Positions 56,601 to 64,000 of a stretch of 64,000 bases of DNA are shown piece after piece. The position numbers and the translations under genes were made by a program. Every line of letters starts with the position of its first letter. Position 1 is the stretch's first letter. This stretch comes from Gordius sp. MW1 (Eukaryota > Nematomorpha > Gordioida > Gordea > Gordiidae): assembly GCA_964036665.1 (NCBI GenBank), contig OZ038526.1, positions 32,240,001-32,304,000 of the forward strand, read 5' to 3'. The notes under the pieces were generated by a model, which made no database searches, was not told where the DNA came from, and saw only the letters and a program-made list of their open reading frames with translations.

Positions 56601-59600
56601 AAAATATAAAGTGTACCATAATAAAATTTAAATTTCTTTTTTGATCTATTAATCACAATACTTCTGAATTAATTAATAACAAAATTTATTATTATAAATT
56701 AATATTATATTATAAATTATAATTACAATTGTTTTATCGTCAAAATTCTGATCTACCAAAATTTGGATGTGACTTAATTTATAATATTTAATTTGCATAT
56801 ATTTTTTAGTATAAAAATTTTTTTTATTATAAGTATCGGCAAAAAAATCTTAAGTATCGGCTGGTATCGGTATCGGCATAAAATAGTGGTATCGGTGCAT
56901 CTCTAATATTAAGGATGTAAAAAATTAAAAAACGATATTACATGATTTAAAATAAACGAAAAGGCTATTAACTAACTAACAAAACATTGTCAGATGGACA
57001 TTAAGGATCTAATAATTTAATACTTCCCAGTGTCCAAAAAATTTTAAATTGATAAAATGTCGGGTTCTGGGCCATGTAGATTAAATAGAAAAAAGGTTTT
57101 AAAAGAGATAGTAATAACCCCATTTAAGACTGCCACAATTAAATTAAAAGTTTACTCTAATTAACGCCATCTAGACGCAATTTTAATTAGAGACTAATTT
57201 GACTATATATATCGCAATCTTTTTCTGCATGTGACTCGAAAATGATAAAACAGACATATAACGTTTTCGCTCTTATTAGAGCTCATCAGTATGCCATAGT
57301 TAATTTTTTAGTCACATTCTAGGCGAGATAGGATATATAAGGCCATAACATCTTTTTAACACTTGTAAGATGGACATTGCGAATCTAATGACATCTTATA
57401 CTTCGCGGTGTCCAAAAAATATTAAATTTCCCCAAAATACCCATTGTCTAAATGATCAAACCAACACACAAAAAACCTAATCACATCTAAAATATGGTTT
57501 CAGGCAAGAGCGAAATACCTCTAGTAAACAATCGCCGACCAAGCCTATAAGGAGGGTAGAACCATTTCTCTGCACGAAACGAGCCGCATTTTCGGCTTGG
57601 AACATCGAAGTAAAATCAAACATGGACACGTCGGGTGCACCGTAATGATTTAAAGCGAATTCCGTCATGGAATAACCTTGATTCGGGCTAACAGACCCCA
57701 AAGATGCTGACTTCGAGTGGTCAAAAATTAAAGCTCGACCCGTACAAAATTCCGCAACTTCTTGGGCGTACGATAGAAGGGATTCGTTATCCACGTTGTC
57801 TCGGTGTAATAGAGAAACCGCGTCCGAGACGTCCTGTATTAATAAAGGCATTTGTGTTATTATATAATTGTCATATATGTTAATACGTGAAAAATGAATC
57901 GTTTAATTTATTATAAATTTAAATCATTATCTACAGATTACATTATTTATTATCGACAGCCAAAGCCGAGTTGATAAAATCATATGTTTCAATTTAATGC
58001 ACACAACCTTTTTTTAATTTAATTTAAAATTTTCAATCCGTTTATATTAATGTTAATGTATAATATCGGTAAGTTTGGATTGATAACGTAGGTAGAGGGA
58101 TCCAAACCCACCGATTTTATACAATGACAACCTTTTTTTGTCTGGTTTAATGAACATTTCGCGTCCACCCCCTGGCCTTAATAAAAAACTTATATTTATA
58201 ATATCCCTTTCGAATATATTCATTATCATCAATCTAATATTCCTTACAGGGATACCTTTCATATTCTAATAATCATCCTTTTTAATTATTTATAAATTCC
58301 AATCGATATTTGGATTACTTTTTTAAAATTTGAGGGTTAGGGGGCAATTCTTACCAACAAATATTTTTGGTCTGTTTTTCTTAGTCGACCACTAGCCTTA
58401 GTCAATATTCGAAAACAGACCAGAGAATTTTGATCTATCGCAGCTATTTCCACAAAACTAGTACATTCCATATAATGAAACAAAAAAAATTCCCCTAAAA
58501 ACGGATATCTAAAACGGCTAGCAAAATCTACCAGAGTGATCCACTTACATAACCGTTTGATTCAGAACCTTTAATTTAAAAAAAAAACTTTTAGATCACA
58601 TCACAGCAATTCTAGAGAACAAGTGTTCATGGGCGTAGCCAAGAGGGGGGGGGCAGGGAGGGGCAGCTGCCCCCTGTAAATCCGAAAAATTGTTAACATT
58701 TATTAAAATTATGGCTAAAATTTAAAAAAAAAGTTCATTTTGCCCCTCCCTAATGCATTATTGACTCCCCCCTCTAATCCCAATGCTAGCTACGCCCATG
58801 CAAATGTTGTCAACATCTTTCCCATTATAAACCCAAGGTGGACAAGACAGGACAGGATGGGTCATTTATCACCAAAAGTAAGCGCATAAATAGCCAAACA
58901 AATTAATATTTTAAAACTAAAATTTTATCATAGAAACCAAAGACCAGATAAGAGCGGGCCGCCAGCTGCCCGACCTACGGGCCGGGCAAATGTCAAAAAA
59001 ATATTAATCAACACCACTAAATCCTAAAATTTAAATTTTTTTGTCTAACCTGCTTAATAACTCCTTTATCGAGGAGGCTTTGCTTTTTAGCCGTCATGAC
59101 GAAATAATGAGTGTCATCCTTGTAATAAACAACATTCTCCAAATCTATGCCCTTCTCCTCTCGTAAATTGGCAAAAAATTTCGGATTAAATATCGAAGAA
59201 ACTCCGCTAATCTCTTCGATCCTATTCTCGGGATCCGTGTGCCGATTGACAAAATTAGCCGTTATCGCTATGGCTAGTTTACCACGAAACTCTTTGCGTG
59301 GAAAACCTGATATAATTCATGTAAAAAATAATTAAAGGTTCCCCTTGCCCAAAAATTATTATCTTATTTTTTAAATATAAATGTATCTTTATACAAATTT
59401 TTATGACGTTATACGGATAATTTAAGGCAAAGCATATATTGTATAAGGATTTTAAATTAATAATTAACAGAAGTTATTAATAGGAGGTCTTTATTTAATA
59501 AAACATATATCAAAATTCAAAGCTGTGCAAATGTAAGTTTGCTACCGACTTTGAGATTTAAGCATTTTTCTTTCAATTTTAAAATTTAAACAAATATAGT

Positions 59601-61408
59601 AAAGTATAATATTAAGCATTCTCCAGATTTATTTTAAGACAACAATCAGGTAAAGTATGTCTTTTCAAGAGAGTTTTGAGGTATACTCAAAGGTATTGTA
59701 TAAACTTTGAAAAACATTTAATCAAATCAACACCAATATTTAAACTAATTAAAACTCTAACGTAATTCGTACCATTCAAAACTGCGGCAAAGAAGTCAGT
59801 TTTTGTTTTTATAGGTGGTTAGGCCTTTAAATGCGTCTCCTTAATACATATGTTATAAAAGCGGTGGTCATAATGCATAATTATAAAACGAAAATTGATA
59901 GTCATTTAATAAATAAACGTCTTTATAAAAATTTAATACATATGTTATGCAGGGTCTGTGTCAAAACTATATTTGTAGGATTTTTCAAGATCACCTAAAA
60001 TTTTTATTAAAAAATGCAAAATAATAAGAAGCACAATTGTTAAAACAAACATATTTTCATTACCTGTAAGCAAATTTTTTTTGCCTTCAGCTCCTATGAG
60101 AACGTCAAATTCAAATTGAGACACTGGATGTGTTGGTGGTGAATATTTGGCTCGCCACCCTTTACCTTAAAAATTAAAACGTACGTTGTGTAAATTGAGG
60201 GAAGGCAATGATCGTCTGCTTTTTCTAAGCCCAAATCAAACTTAAAAACATAAAAAACTTTTCTTAATAAGAATTTAATAATTAATACTCTTGTCACATC
60301 CTCAAACCCATTAAACCATAAATAAATTTATCAAATTTGAACGATAATTACCAGCTATAATATGCTACTATGAAGCAATTTTAATTTTCAAAATCTTACA
60401 CGTGCACAGGTTAAAATCTATCTTAAAAATACTTTGAAAATATATAAATTTTTCCATTATAAACCAAAGTACCGAAAGCAAGCCCATAATTTGCATAGCA
60501 AATAATATTTTGCAACTAAATTTATAATAGAAAACCATGAAAATAACTGAGATAAATTTAAAAATGAATTTTATTATAACCTTTAACCGGTTCCGTTAAT
60601 TCTACAAATTCTACATTTTCGTAAACGATAACACCCAACAGCAAAGCTACTTTGAGGAGAATGGCCTGCAATTTTCGTATACCTGAGAAAAATTAAAAAG
60701 GGAGGGCGAGGTAAACAAACTCATAAATCATCACTTCATGTGTAATAATAATAAGAAGACTTCAAAAATATTAATTTTTTCAAAAGCCCTCCAAGCCTGC
60801 CAATTTTTAAAAACACAAAATACTTCAAAATAATATAATTATTAAAACCAACATTAAACTTTCAAATATTTACTTTAAAAAAAAATTATAAACTATTTAA
60901 GTTCTGACTGTCATGAGTAATGAAGTTATAGGATTTTACAGCCTGATTCCATATACTAAGACCTAGGGTTGTAAAAACGGCTGGGTTTTGTTTGGTCGCA
61001 CTTTGGTTTTATCGCCTAAACATAAGCAGACCATACCCATATTATTAAGTTTAGCTTTCAATTGAGACCTTAAAGAAATTAAATTTTAAAATATTAACAA
61101 TTGCTCAGGACAGAATTTAAATTTAACCTTATACACTTAGTATAACTCCTGCCAATTATTGTGTAAATTCATGAATCTAACTTGAAAAATAAATATTTAC
61201 TGATATGATCTATGGTTCCAGCACAAAATTGTGCAAAAAACTTTTTTGCCCCCAAACTTTTCAAATCGTGAAGTACGAATGGCCATAAGTGTATAACGTT
61301 ATTTCGGCTAAATTTATCCCTCTTTTCAACCACTACTACTTGACAACCTAGCATGGCCAATTCTATAGCCGTTCTCAAGCCACAAGGTCCAGCACCTACC
61401 ACCAAAGC
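41392..61408 (-). CDS. Mical: MICAL-family [F-actin]-monooxygenase, 5' end outside the model
   Basis: Twenty-one exons join in frame to 4437 bases (1478 residues plus stop). The FAD monooxygenase domain spans the first seven exons with [50 protein letters not shown] and PFWPLGTG. Then come [18 protein letters not shown], a polar spacer, one LIM domain (48877-48477) and about 700 residues rich in charged helices. MICAL enzymes oxidise methionines of actin and disassemble filaments downstream of semaphorin-plexin signals. The N-terminal exons before GAGPCG were not found up to 64000. The CH domain normally placed after RHLYD is not visible and the tail is not clearly the Rab-binding bMERB domain. 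Introns carry many MITEs. Identity of the enzyme domain is certain; the architecture behind it is inferred from exon phases. Confidence 0.95.
41740..42055. mobile_element. GC-rich CAGAG MITE family, degraded copy
   Basis: ACCAGAAAAGGCCGACCTGG and GGGCCCGGGCGGGCACC, then an AT-rich middle, CGGGCATAGCCGGGCGGGC and CAAATCTCACATCTGTG at the right. Lies in the last MICAL intron. Confidence 0.6.
42202..42612 (-). CDS. Mical: MICAL exon: coiled-coil tail
   Basis: 137 codons that are mostly helical: [32 protein letters not shown] and [20 protein letters not shown]. It sits where the Rab-binding bMERB domain is found in relatives, but the family's signature residues are not evident to me. Confidence 0.8.
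42646..42835. repeat. Dispersed repeat, GTCGTATATGTGAATACG family, copy 2
   Basis: Same order of landmarks as 21529-21740, roughly 80% similar by eye, ending in CCCTGGCCCTATTATTTCAT. It is intronic to MICAL. Confidence 0.65.
43515..43619 (-). CDS. Mical: MICAL exon: short tail exon
   Basis: [20 protein letters not shown], phase 1 both ends, between CTTTTAG and GTAATT. Confidence 0.72.
43690..44050 (-). repeat. tRNA-derived SINE-like element
   Basis: On the minus strand TGGTACTAGTTGG (A-box-like) and GCGGGTTCAAATCCC (B-box and T-arm) are spaced as in a tRNA, with TTTTCGGC at the acceptor position. Stems are imperfect, so it is a tRNA relic rather than a working tRNA. Confidence 0.5.
44165..44360. 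mobile_element. TAGTGTTG MITE, copy 1
   Basis: Inverted termini TGTAAAAACGGCTGGGTTTTG and CAAAACCCAGCCGTTTTTGC then AACACTA. Inside are pairs of GGTCGACC, GGTCTGTTT and AAACAGACC that make the whole element foldable. The left tip is degraded. Confidence 0.82.
44374..44760 (-). CDS. Mical: MICAL exon: tail
   Basis: [20 protein letters not shown] and an acidic [10 protein letters not shown] stretch. Phase 1 both ends. Its donor at 44373 lies only 13 bases from the end of a MITE. Confidence 0.78.
45263..45649 (-). CDS. Mical: MICAL exon: Arg/Lys-rich tail
   Basis: [20 protein letters not shown] and [14 protein letters not shown], then [20 protein letters not shown]. Phase 1 both ends. Confidence 0.78.
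46124..46456 (-). CDS. Mical: MICAL exon: helical tail
   Basis: [20 protein letters not shown] and [20 protein letters not shown] suggest a coiled coil, followed by a Pro/Ser-rich part. Phase 1 both ends. Confidence 0.78.
46683..46839 (+). mobile_element. CATGGGCG MITE, copy 12
   Basis: Ends TATGGGCGTAGCCAGG and CTGGCTAAGCCCATG. Flanks TGAACATT and TGAAAATT match at 7 of 8. Intronic to MICAL. Confidence 0.88.
46891..46967 (-). CDS. Mical: MICAL exon: acidic segment
   Basis: [20 protein letters not shown]. 77 bp, phase 2 in and phase 1 out, filling the frame between its neighbours exactly. Confidence 0.72.
47115..47495. mobile_element. GC-rich CAGAG MITE family, degraded copy
   Basis: TTGCCCGCCGGGGCCCTAC and CTTCTAAGTGTCAGCCC, then CCGAATCGCCCCAATCTTG and GGTGCCCTCCCGAGCCCTCC. 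Many CpG-loss changes make it an old copy. Confidence 0.55.
47603..47789 (-). CDS. Mical: MICAL exon: basic tail segment
   Basis: [20 protein letters not shown] and [17 protein letters not shown]. Phase 1 in, phase 2 out at GTGCTT. Confidence 0.78.
48477..48635 (-). CDS. Mical: MICAL exon: LIM domain, last ligands
   Basis: GRFLCKMH gives the final C-x2-H ligands right after the splice, completing the second zinc site. [20 protein letters not shown] follows. Confidence 0.9.
48712..48877 (-). CDS. Mical: MICAL exon: LIM domain, first part
   Basis: [37 protein letters not shown] and ANYIY. Zinc ligands C-x2-C, H-x2-C, C-x2-C are present. The exon must splice at GTAATT (phase 1) because reading on gives a stop. 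Confidence 0.93.
49082..49244 (+). mobile_element. CATGGGCG MITE, copy 13
   Basis: Ends CATAGGCGTAGCTAGG and CTGGCTACGCCCATG. The flanking 8-mers are only partly alike. Confidence 0.83.
49402..49635 (-). CDS. Mical: MICAL exon: spacer before LIM
   Basis: [20 protein letters not shown] and [18 protein letters not shown]. Phase 0 entry and exit (GTAAGG). A helical stretch of this kind precedes the LIM domain in other MICALs. Confidence 0.78.
50043..50282 (-). CDS. Mical: MICAL exon: polar spacer
   Basis: 80 codons, phase 0 at both ends, rich in Asn, Pro, Arg and Lys (for example [17 protein letters not shown]). Probably disordered. Confidence 0.75.
50981..51990 (+). mobile_element. GC-rich hAT-type MITE with exact 8-bp target duplication
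   Basis: Ends CAGAGGTCAGATTTGTTAGG and GCAATCTGGTCTCTG. CCCTAAAT is repeated exactly at 50973-50980 and 51991-51998. CCCGG/CCGGG repeats fill about 150 bp next to each end, and the 700-bp middle is AT-rich without a frame. Lies in a MICAL intron. Confidence 0.92.
52087..52256 (-). CDS. Mical: MICAL exon: spacer, unrecognised
   Basis: [20 protein letters not shown] and [17 protein letters not shown]. Phase 1 entry fits the preceding exon directly. It does not look like a CH domain (no conserved Trp or the central helix). Confidence 0.7.
52840..52971 (+). mobile_element. CATGGGCG MITE, copy 14, shortened
   Basis: Ends CATGGGCTAGCCAG and GGCTACGCCCATG. At 132 bp it has lost part of its right G/C segment. 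No clear target duplication. Confidence 0.78.
53052..53209 (+). mobile_element. CATGGGCG MITE, copy 15
   Basis: Ends CATGAGCGTAACCAAGG and CTGGCTACGCCCATG. Flanks ATTATTTA and ATTCTTTC are weakly similar. Confidence 0.8.
53373..53551. mobile_element. TAGTGTTG MITE, copy 2
   Basis: Ends TAATACTGTAAAAATGG and CCGTTTTTATAACACTA. Flanks GACTGTAT and GACTGTTT match at 7 of 8. Same internal GGTCGACC arrangement as the other copies. Confidence 0.85.
53580..54840. mobile_element. Element with inverted TGCTCA/TGAGCA arrays
   Basis: The left block (53590-53790) holds about ten TGCTCAGT repeats and the right block (54629-54840) about ten inverted ACTGAGCA repeats. Between them are a tRNA-like B-box (GATTCGAACCC near 53840) and a short frame with an AT-hook. 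Subterminal arrays in opposite orientation are typical of transposase-binding regions. Class unknown. Confidence 0.6.
54056..54145 (+). pseudogene. AT-hook peptide remnant
   Basis: A short frame reading [18 protein letters not shown] then a stop. KRGRPSK is a canonical AT-hook, a minor-groove DNA-binding motif. It may be a fragment of a DNA-binding protein once encoded by the surrounding element; too short to assign. Confidence 0.4.
54906..54987 (-). CDS. Mical: MICAL exon: RHLYD linker
   Basis: [20 protein letters not shown] then PKRNRKS, phase 1 exit at GTATTT. RHLYD is the last conserved block before the CH domain in relatives. Confidence 0.88.
55393..55594. mobile_element. TAGTGTTG MITE, copy 3
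   Basis: Ends TAGCATTTAAAAACGGTTG and AGCCGTTTTTACAACACTA. Flanks share TGTGAAC with an offset of one base. It lies 39 bases from the donor of the MICAL exon at 55633. Confidence 0.82.
55633..55773 (-). CDS. Mical: MICAL exon: post-FAD helical region
   Basis: [20 protein letters not shown] and [15 protein letters not shown], the conserved linker before the CH domain in other MICALs. 47 codons between TTTAG and GTGAGT. Confidence 0.94.
55819..55992 (+). mobile_element. CATGGGCG MITE, copy 16
   Basis: Starts CATGGGTGCGTAGCCAG and ends CTGGCTAGGCCCATT. Flanks TAACAGAC and TAATAGAC match at 7 of 8. It ends only 20 bases from the MICAL exon at 56012. Confidence 0.85.
56012..56116 (-). CDS. Mical: MICAL exon: end of FAD domain
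   Basis: [20 protein letters not shown] and WMVRQW complete the VGDCLLEPFWP motif across the intron. 35 codons, phase 0 at both ends, and not reported by simple ORF calling because it is short. Confidence 0.95.
56214..56905 (+). mobile_element. hAT-type MITE with CCGATAC repeats
   Basis: Ends TAGAGATGCACCGATACCA and TGGTATCGGTGCATCTCTA. Target duplication ATATTAAG is exact (56206-56213 and 56906-56913). Several GTATCGGC or GCCGATAC repeats cluster near both ends. It shares the TAGAGATG tip with the full hAT element at 22243, so the same or a related transposase could mobilise it. Confidence 0.95.
57519..57833 (-). CDS. Mical: MICAL exon: monooxygenase, with family-atypical insert
   Basis: [20 protein letters not shown], then about 15 extra residues ([19 protein letters not shown]) before the usual [20 protein letters not shown], and finally VGDCLLE. 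The exon ends exactly at GAG before GTATTT, phase 0. Confidence 0.95.
57868..58170. repeat. Dispersed repeat, GTCGTATATGTGAATACG family, copy 3
   Basis: GTCATATATGTTAATACGTG, TATCTACAGATTACATTA, AGCCAAAGCCGAGTTG and a later CACCCCCTGGCC follow the order of copies 1 and 2, with more divergence. Confidence 0.5.
58366..58430. mobile_element. Internal fragment of the TAGTGTTG MITE family
   Basis: TTGGTCTGTTTTTCTTAGTC, GACCACTAG and AAAACAGACCAGAG match the middle of copies 2 and 3; both ends are missing. Confidence 0.6.
58628..58800 (+). mobile_element. CATGGGCG MITE, copy 17
   Basis: Ends CATGGGCGTAGCCAAG and CTAGCTACGCCCATG. Flanks CAAGTGTT and CAAATGTT match at 7 of 8. Intronic to MICAL. Confidence 0.88.
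58930..58995. mobile_element. Fragment of the GC-rich CAGAG MITE family
   Basis: GACCAGATAAGAGCGGGCCG and TACGGGCCGGGCAAATG resemble the right terminal part; the element is truncated on both sides. Confidence 0.5.
59050..59306 (-). CDS. Mical: MICAL exon: monooxygenase
   Basis: [46 protein letters not shown] and [13 protein letters not shown]. Very strong match to the family. Ends phase 0 at GTTAGA. Confidence 0.97.
59340..60063. other. MICAL intron, no other feature
   Basis: AT-rich intron between exons 59306 and 60064. A TATATGTTATAAAAGCG/TACATATGTTATGCAGGG near-duplication occurs at about 59848 and 59938. Nothing else recognised. Confidence 0.5.
60064..60159 (-). CDS. Mical: MICAL exon: monooxygenase
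   Basis: [19 protein letters not shown] and [10 protein letters not shown]; the second part is the conserved FAD-domain strand. The acceptor is the inner AAAG at 60160, chosen because it keeps phase 1. Confidence 0.93.
60581..60682 (-). CDS. Mical: MICAL exon: monooxygenase
   Basis: [17 protein letters not shown] and YENVEFVEL, the helix and strand after the GTLDHIS block in all MICALs. Phase 1 both ends. Confidence 0.95.
60963..61032. mobile_element. Left end of a TAGTGTTG MITE
   Basis: CTAGGGTTGTAAAAACGGCT, GGGTTTTGTTTGGTCG and CCTAAACATAAGCAGACCAT match the left third of the family; the rest is missing. Confidence 0.65.
61201..61408 (-). CDS. Mical: MICAL exon: FAD-binding GxGxxG
   Basis: Phase 0 start after ACAATAG. 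Encodes [16 protein letters not shown], the dinucleotide-binding P-loop, and [17 protein letters not shown], both hallmark MICAL sequences. Ends GTIDHIS before GTAAAT (phase 1). Confidence 0.97.
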
Positions 61409-61435
61409 CTATTGTATTTTTAAAAGTAAAATATA

Positions 61436-61880
61436 AGTATAATCTTTTTAAAAAACGTTTATTTTATGTAGTTTATCGGATGAAAATTGTTAAATTCGGA
61501 ATTTTTTACAGATGTTCATTCGGCAATATTAAAATTACAATTAAAACTTCGAAAAAACATTAGTTTGGCCCATACCTAAATTAAAACTCACACCAAGGTC
61601 TATATTATTTTTAAAAGTAAAAAAATAGGAGTTTAAAAAAAACGTTTAGTTTATATAGTTATCGGCTAAAAAATGTAAAATTCACAATGGGCAATACCAA
61701 AATTATGATTAAGGAAAATCATTAGTTAGGTTTTTACCCTAAATCAAAACTCACATTAAGGGTGTTTTAAAAAAAAACGTTTATTTCATATAGATTAATT
61801 GTTAAATTCGGAATTTTCTACAGATGTCTTTAAGGGAATACCAAAATTATGATTCTAATTTCGAAAATAGCCCTTAGCTA
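61436..61880. repeat. Tandem array of about three 150-bp units in a MICAL intron
   Basis: AAAACGTTTATTT..TATAG, TTGTTAAATTCGGAATTTT, CAATACCAAAATTATGATT and CTAAATCAA.ACTCAC recur around 61455, 61640 and 61770, increasingly diverged. Confidence 0.7.
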
Positions 61881-61939
61881 AATCAAGACTCAAATCCTTT
61901 AATTTTTTAAAAATTTAACAAAATACACAAGTTTGCCAT

Positions 61940-62050
61940 GCAGAGACACCTAGAGGAGCGGCAAGAGGCCCGACCCGGGCCAGATGATTTCCGGGCCGGG
62001 CTCGGGCCTTAATATTAGAGGCTTTAAAATCCGGACCGGGCCTATAAGCA
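61940..62050. mobile_element. Fragment of the GC-rich CAGAG MITE family
   Basis: CAGAGACACCTAGAGGAGCGG, CCCGACCCGGGCC and GGGCCGGGCTCGGGCC in 110 bp; only one terminus (CAGAGA) is recognisable. Confidence 0.5.
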
Positions 62051-64000
62051 GTCTTTATTTTCTTAAGATTATTATGCATGACCTTGTGTCATAGCAAAAA
62101 ACATGATTCAATGCATTTAGAGATGTTTTATTAAATTGCCAGGGGAAAGGCTTAGCAGTTTAACAATATACTATAATGTCAAGATTAATGGATGCATTTT
62201 ATTAATCCGAGTGAAACCGTTGTTTGATGAATAAATTAAAGTGAAATATGGTAATCATTTTAGAATAAATTACAACAAGAAGAGGACAAGATGCGACTAT
62301 TCTTACTTATAATGTTACTGGCTTTAATGTAAATTTCGAACGATAACATAAAATGGTTTGTTTTACAATATTTAAACCATTATTTAGAATCTATAACCGT
62401 TAAAGGTTCATATTATTTATAAATGTTTCTATAGTATGGAAAGTTAGAAATATCAAATTAAAAAATTAAATATACTTTCCAAGTGTTTGTAAAATGCGGT
62501 TTAATAACAGCCTTTAAAACCAAACGATATTTTAACCAACGCCATTTGGAGAGGTTATATTTTTTAAAAATCTAATATTATACCATGATGCATAAAGTAA
62601 TAACCAAATCAAAAATAATATTTAACTTTAATTTTTGTTTAAATAACGAAACTATTATATTAACAACTGAATTAACTCATGTAGGTTTTCTAAATTGCCT
62701 TATCCTTGATTTATTTTGACGATCTAAGCACGAATTTAATGGACTTGTAGCGACGAAAAAAACGAATTTACATAAAAGCGCAAATTCTGGTTGTTAAAGC
62801 ATTAATCCCAGAACGACCGTGCATCAGGAAGCAACGGCGGCATGCAAAATTCATTCTATTGAGCACACAACACTATTACTAACTATTAGTCACAAACAGT
62901 TGGAAACGTGTCTAATTTGCATTAGTACACAAACACAGTTATATTGAAATGTACCTTAAATTATACAGACGGCTTGGCTTACCCACTAATATATCATTGA
63001 AGTGTCAAAATATTCTTTTAAAAATGGTGAATCACCCATAATGAGTTAAAAATCAATTGTTATCAAATCCTAATCGAAAGCATTAGACGTAAGTTATAAA
63101 CTAAGTAAGTTATAAACTATCTTTGACTTTTAGCATATCCTTATGTCTTAATTAGGTTGACTTATACAGTGAAAGCCGACGAGTATTATCATAAAATCAA
63201 TTTATAAACACAAACCAGATTGAGACTGATACTTTTAAGATGGATTAAAAATTTCTTGCGTGCGCGTCTTGTGCTAAATGTGGTAAGAAATGAGGATTTA
63301 GCAATTACCCTAGAAAATGCTCGCGCCGCTTAAAGAGGAGATCTATGGTAAAGCAGCTCGATTTGACACTTAAGGCTTGTCTTAATATCGGATTCAGATT
63401 CAAAACCGCGCGAATTTATCTTTGTCTAAATATCCGATTAAATTTCATGCGTCAAACTCGGTTGTAATTCTTATTATTTTGTTTTTTTTAATAGTTATAA
63501 ACGTTTTTTATGTTCATTTCATTTCAACTCTTGAGATTAAACCTAAACTTTGCTGGTACCTAAAAATTATAAAAAACATACAACACTCAAGCTTAGGAAA
63601 AAATTTGCATCTTACAAAATCGCTGTTATGTTATGCGTCTGAAATGCAAATCTGCCGTGAATTCGAAATTAAGACACGGGGCTATGTTATAACCGCAAAA
63701 TCCGATATTATGACAAGCCCTCAATGTTTTACGTGGGGGGGGGGGGATTCAGTCGTTGCTTTAATAGTTTTATCTAAACTCCCATGCCACATAAACCGGA
63801 ATATCCTTCGCAGATTCCTGACTAACATATGTCTCACCTTCCCACGTAACCAAGATGCGAGGGTACATATATGAAAGAGTTTAAATTAAAAACTCTAACT
63901 CGGCTCATTCAGCCAGAGAACAGAAACGAGATTCTCCCTTATCTTATCTTTTCTCCTCACCCCCCCCCCCCCTATTCAAATGTCTTTCTCTAATTGTCAC
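62051..64000. other. Upstream of the first recognised MICAL exon; no exon identified
   Basis: About 60 residues of the MICAL N terminus should lie upstream of 61408, but I find no convincing exon on the minus strand here. A 150-codon plus-strand frame at 63422-63874 has no recognised motif and contains a G run, so I do not call it. The end of the window is C-rich. Confidence 0.45.

Noticed and set aside
63422-63874. 150-codon plus-strand frame
   Set aside because: No domain recognised. It contains a long G run and lies where upstream MICAL sequence should be on the other strand.

Overview
The window is AT-rich animal DNA that looks like an invertebrate (probably bilaterian) genome. It has short exons joined by GT-AG introns, AATAAA polyadenylation signals, an actin-regulating monooxygenase gene of the MICAL family, and a dense load of DNA transposons, MITEs, one Ty3/gypsy LTR element and minisatellites. 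I cannot name the species. Nothing prokaryotic was seen: no operons, CRISPR arrays or rRNA.

Two host genes are well supported, both on the minus strand and both found mainly as spliced exons. (1) At 4270-3133, six small exons with perfectly matching phases encode a signal peptide and two tandem cysteine-rich modules. The modules have the layout of the extracellular domain of type I activin/BMP receptors. Both are split by an intron at the same place, which indicates a duplicated two-exon unit; no transmembrane or kinase exon is visible. (2) From 61408 down to 41392, 21 exons with consistent phases (4437 coding bases) encode most of a MICAL protein: the FAD monooxygenase domain, a spacer, a LIM domain and a long coiled-coil-rich tail. 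The CH domain expected between monooxygenase and LIM was not found, although the flanking exons join in frame. A third, weaker candidate is a plus-strand run of tiny phase-1 symmetric exons at 26831-27168.

The rest is mostly mobile DNA. Two Ginger1-type DNA transposons (integrase plus OTU cysteine protease) lie head to head at 32445-35421 and 35426-39654, with one CCGG at each outer end and a single CCGG between them. A related non-autonomous element (6416-12980, also with CCGG flanks) hosts a decayed CsRn1-like Ty3/gypsy retrotransposon (6763-11920), which itself carries another insertion: three nested layers. A complete hAT transposon with an open 621-residue transposase and perfect 8-bp target duplications lies at 22243-25122. 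At least four MITE families are present. One, with CATGGGCG ends and long G/C runs, has about 17 copies; most are flanked by 8-bp repeats matching at 7 or 8 positions.

Other regions hold tandem repeats (421-1151, 12082-12700, 32740-33510, 38698-39365, 61436-61880), a GC-homopolymer minisatellite (13140-15480) and large inverted repeats (17934-19523, 20546-21480). The MICAL introns are peppered with these same families. Long stretches of AT-rich sequence hold nothing I can identify.
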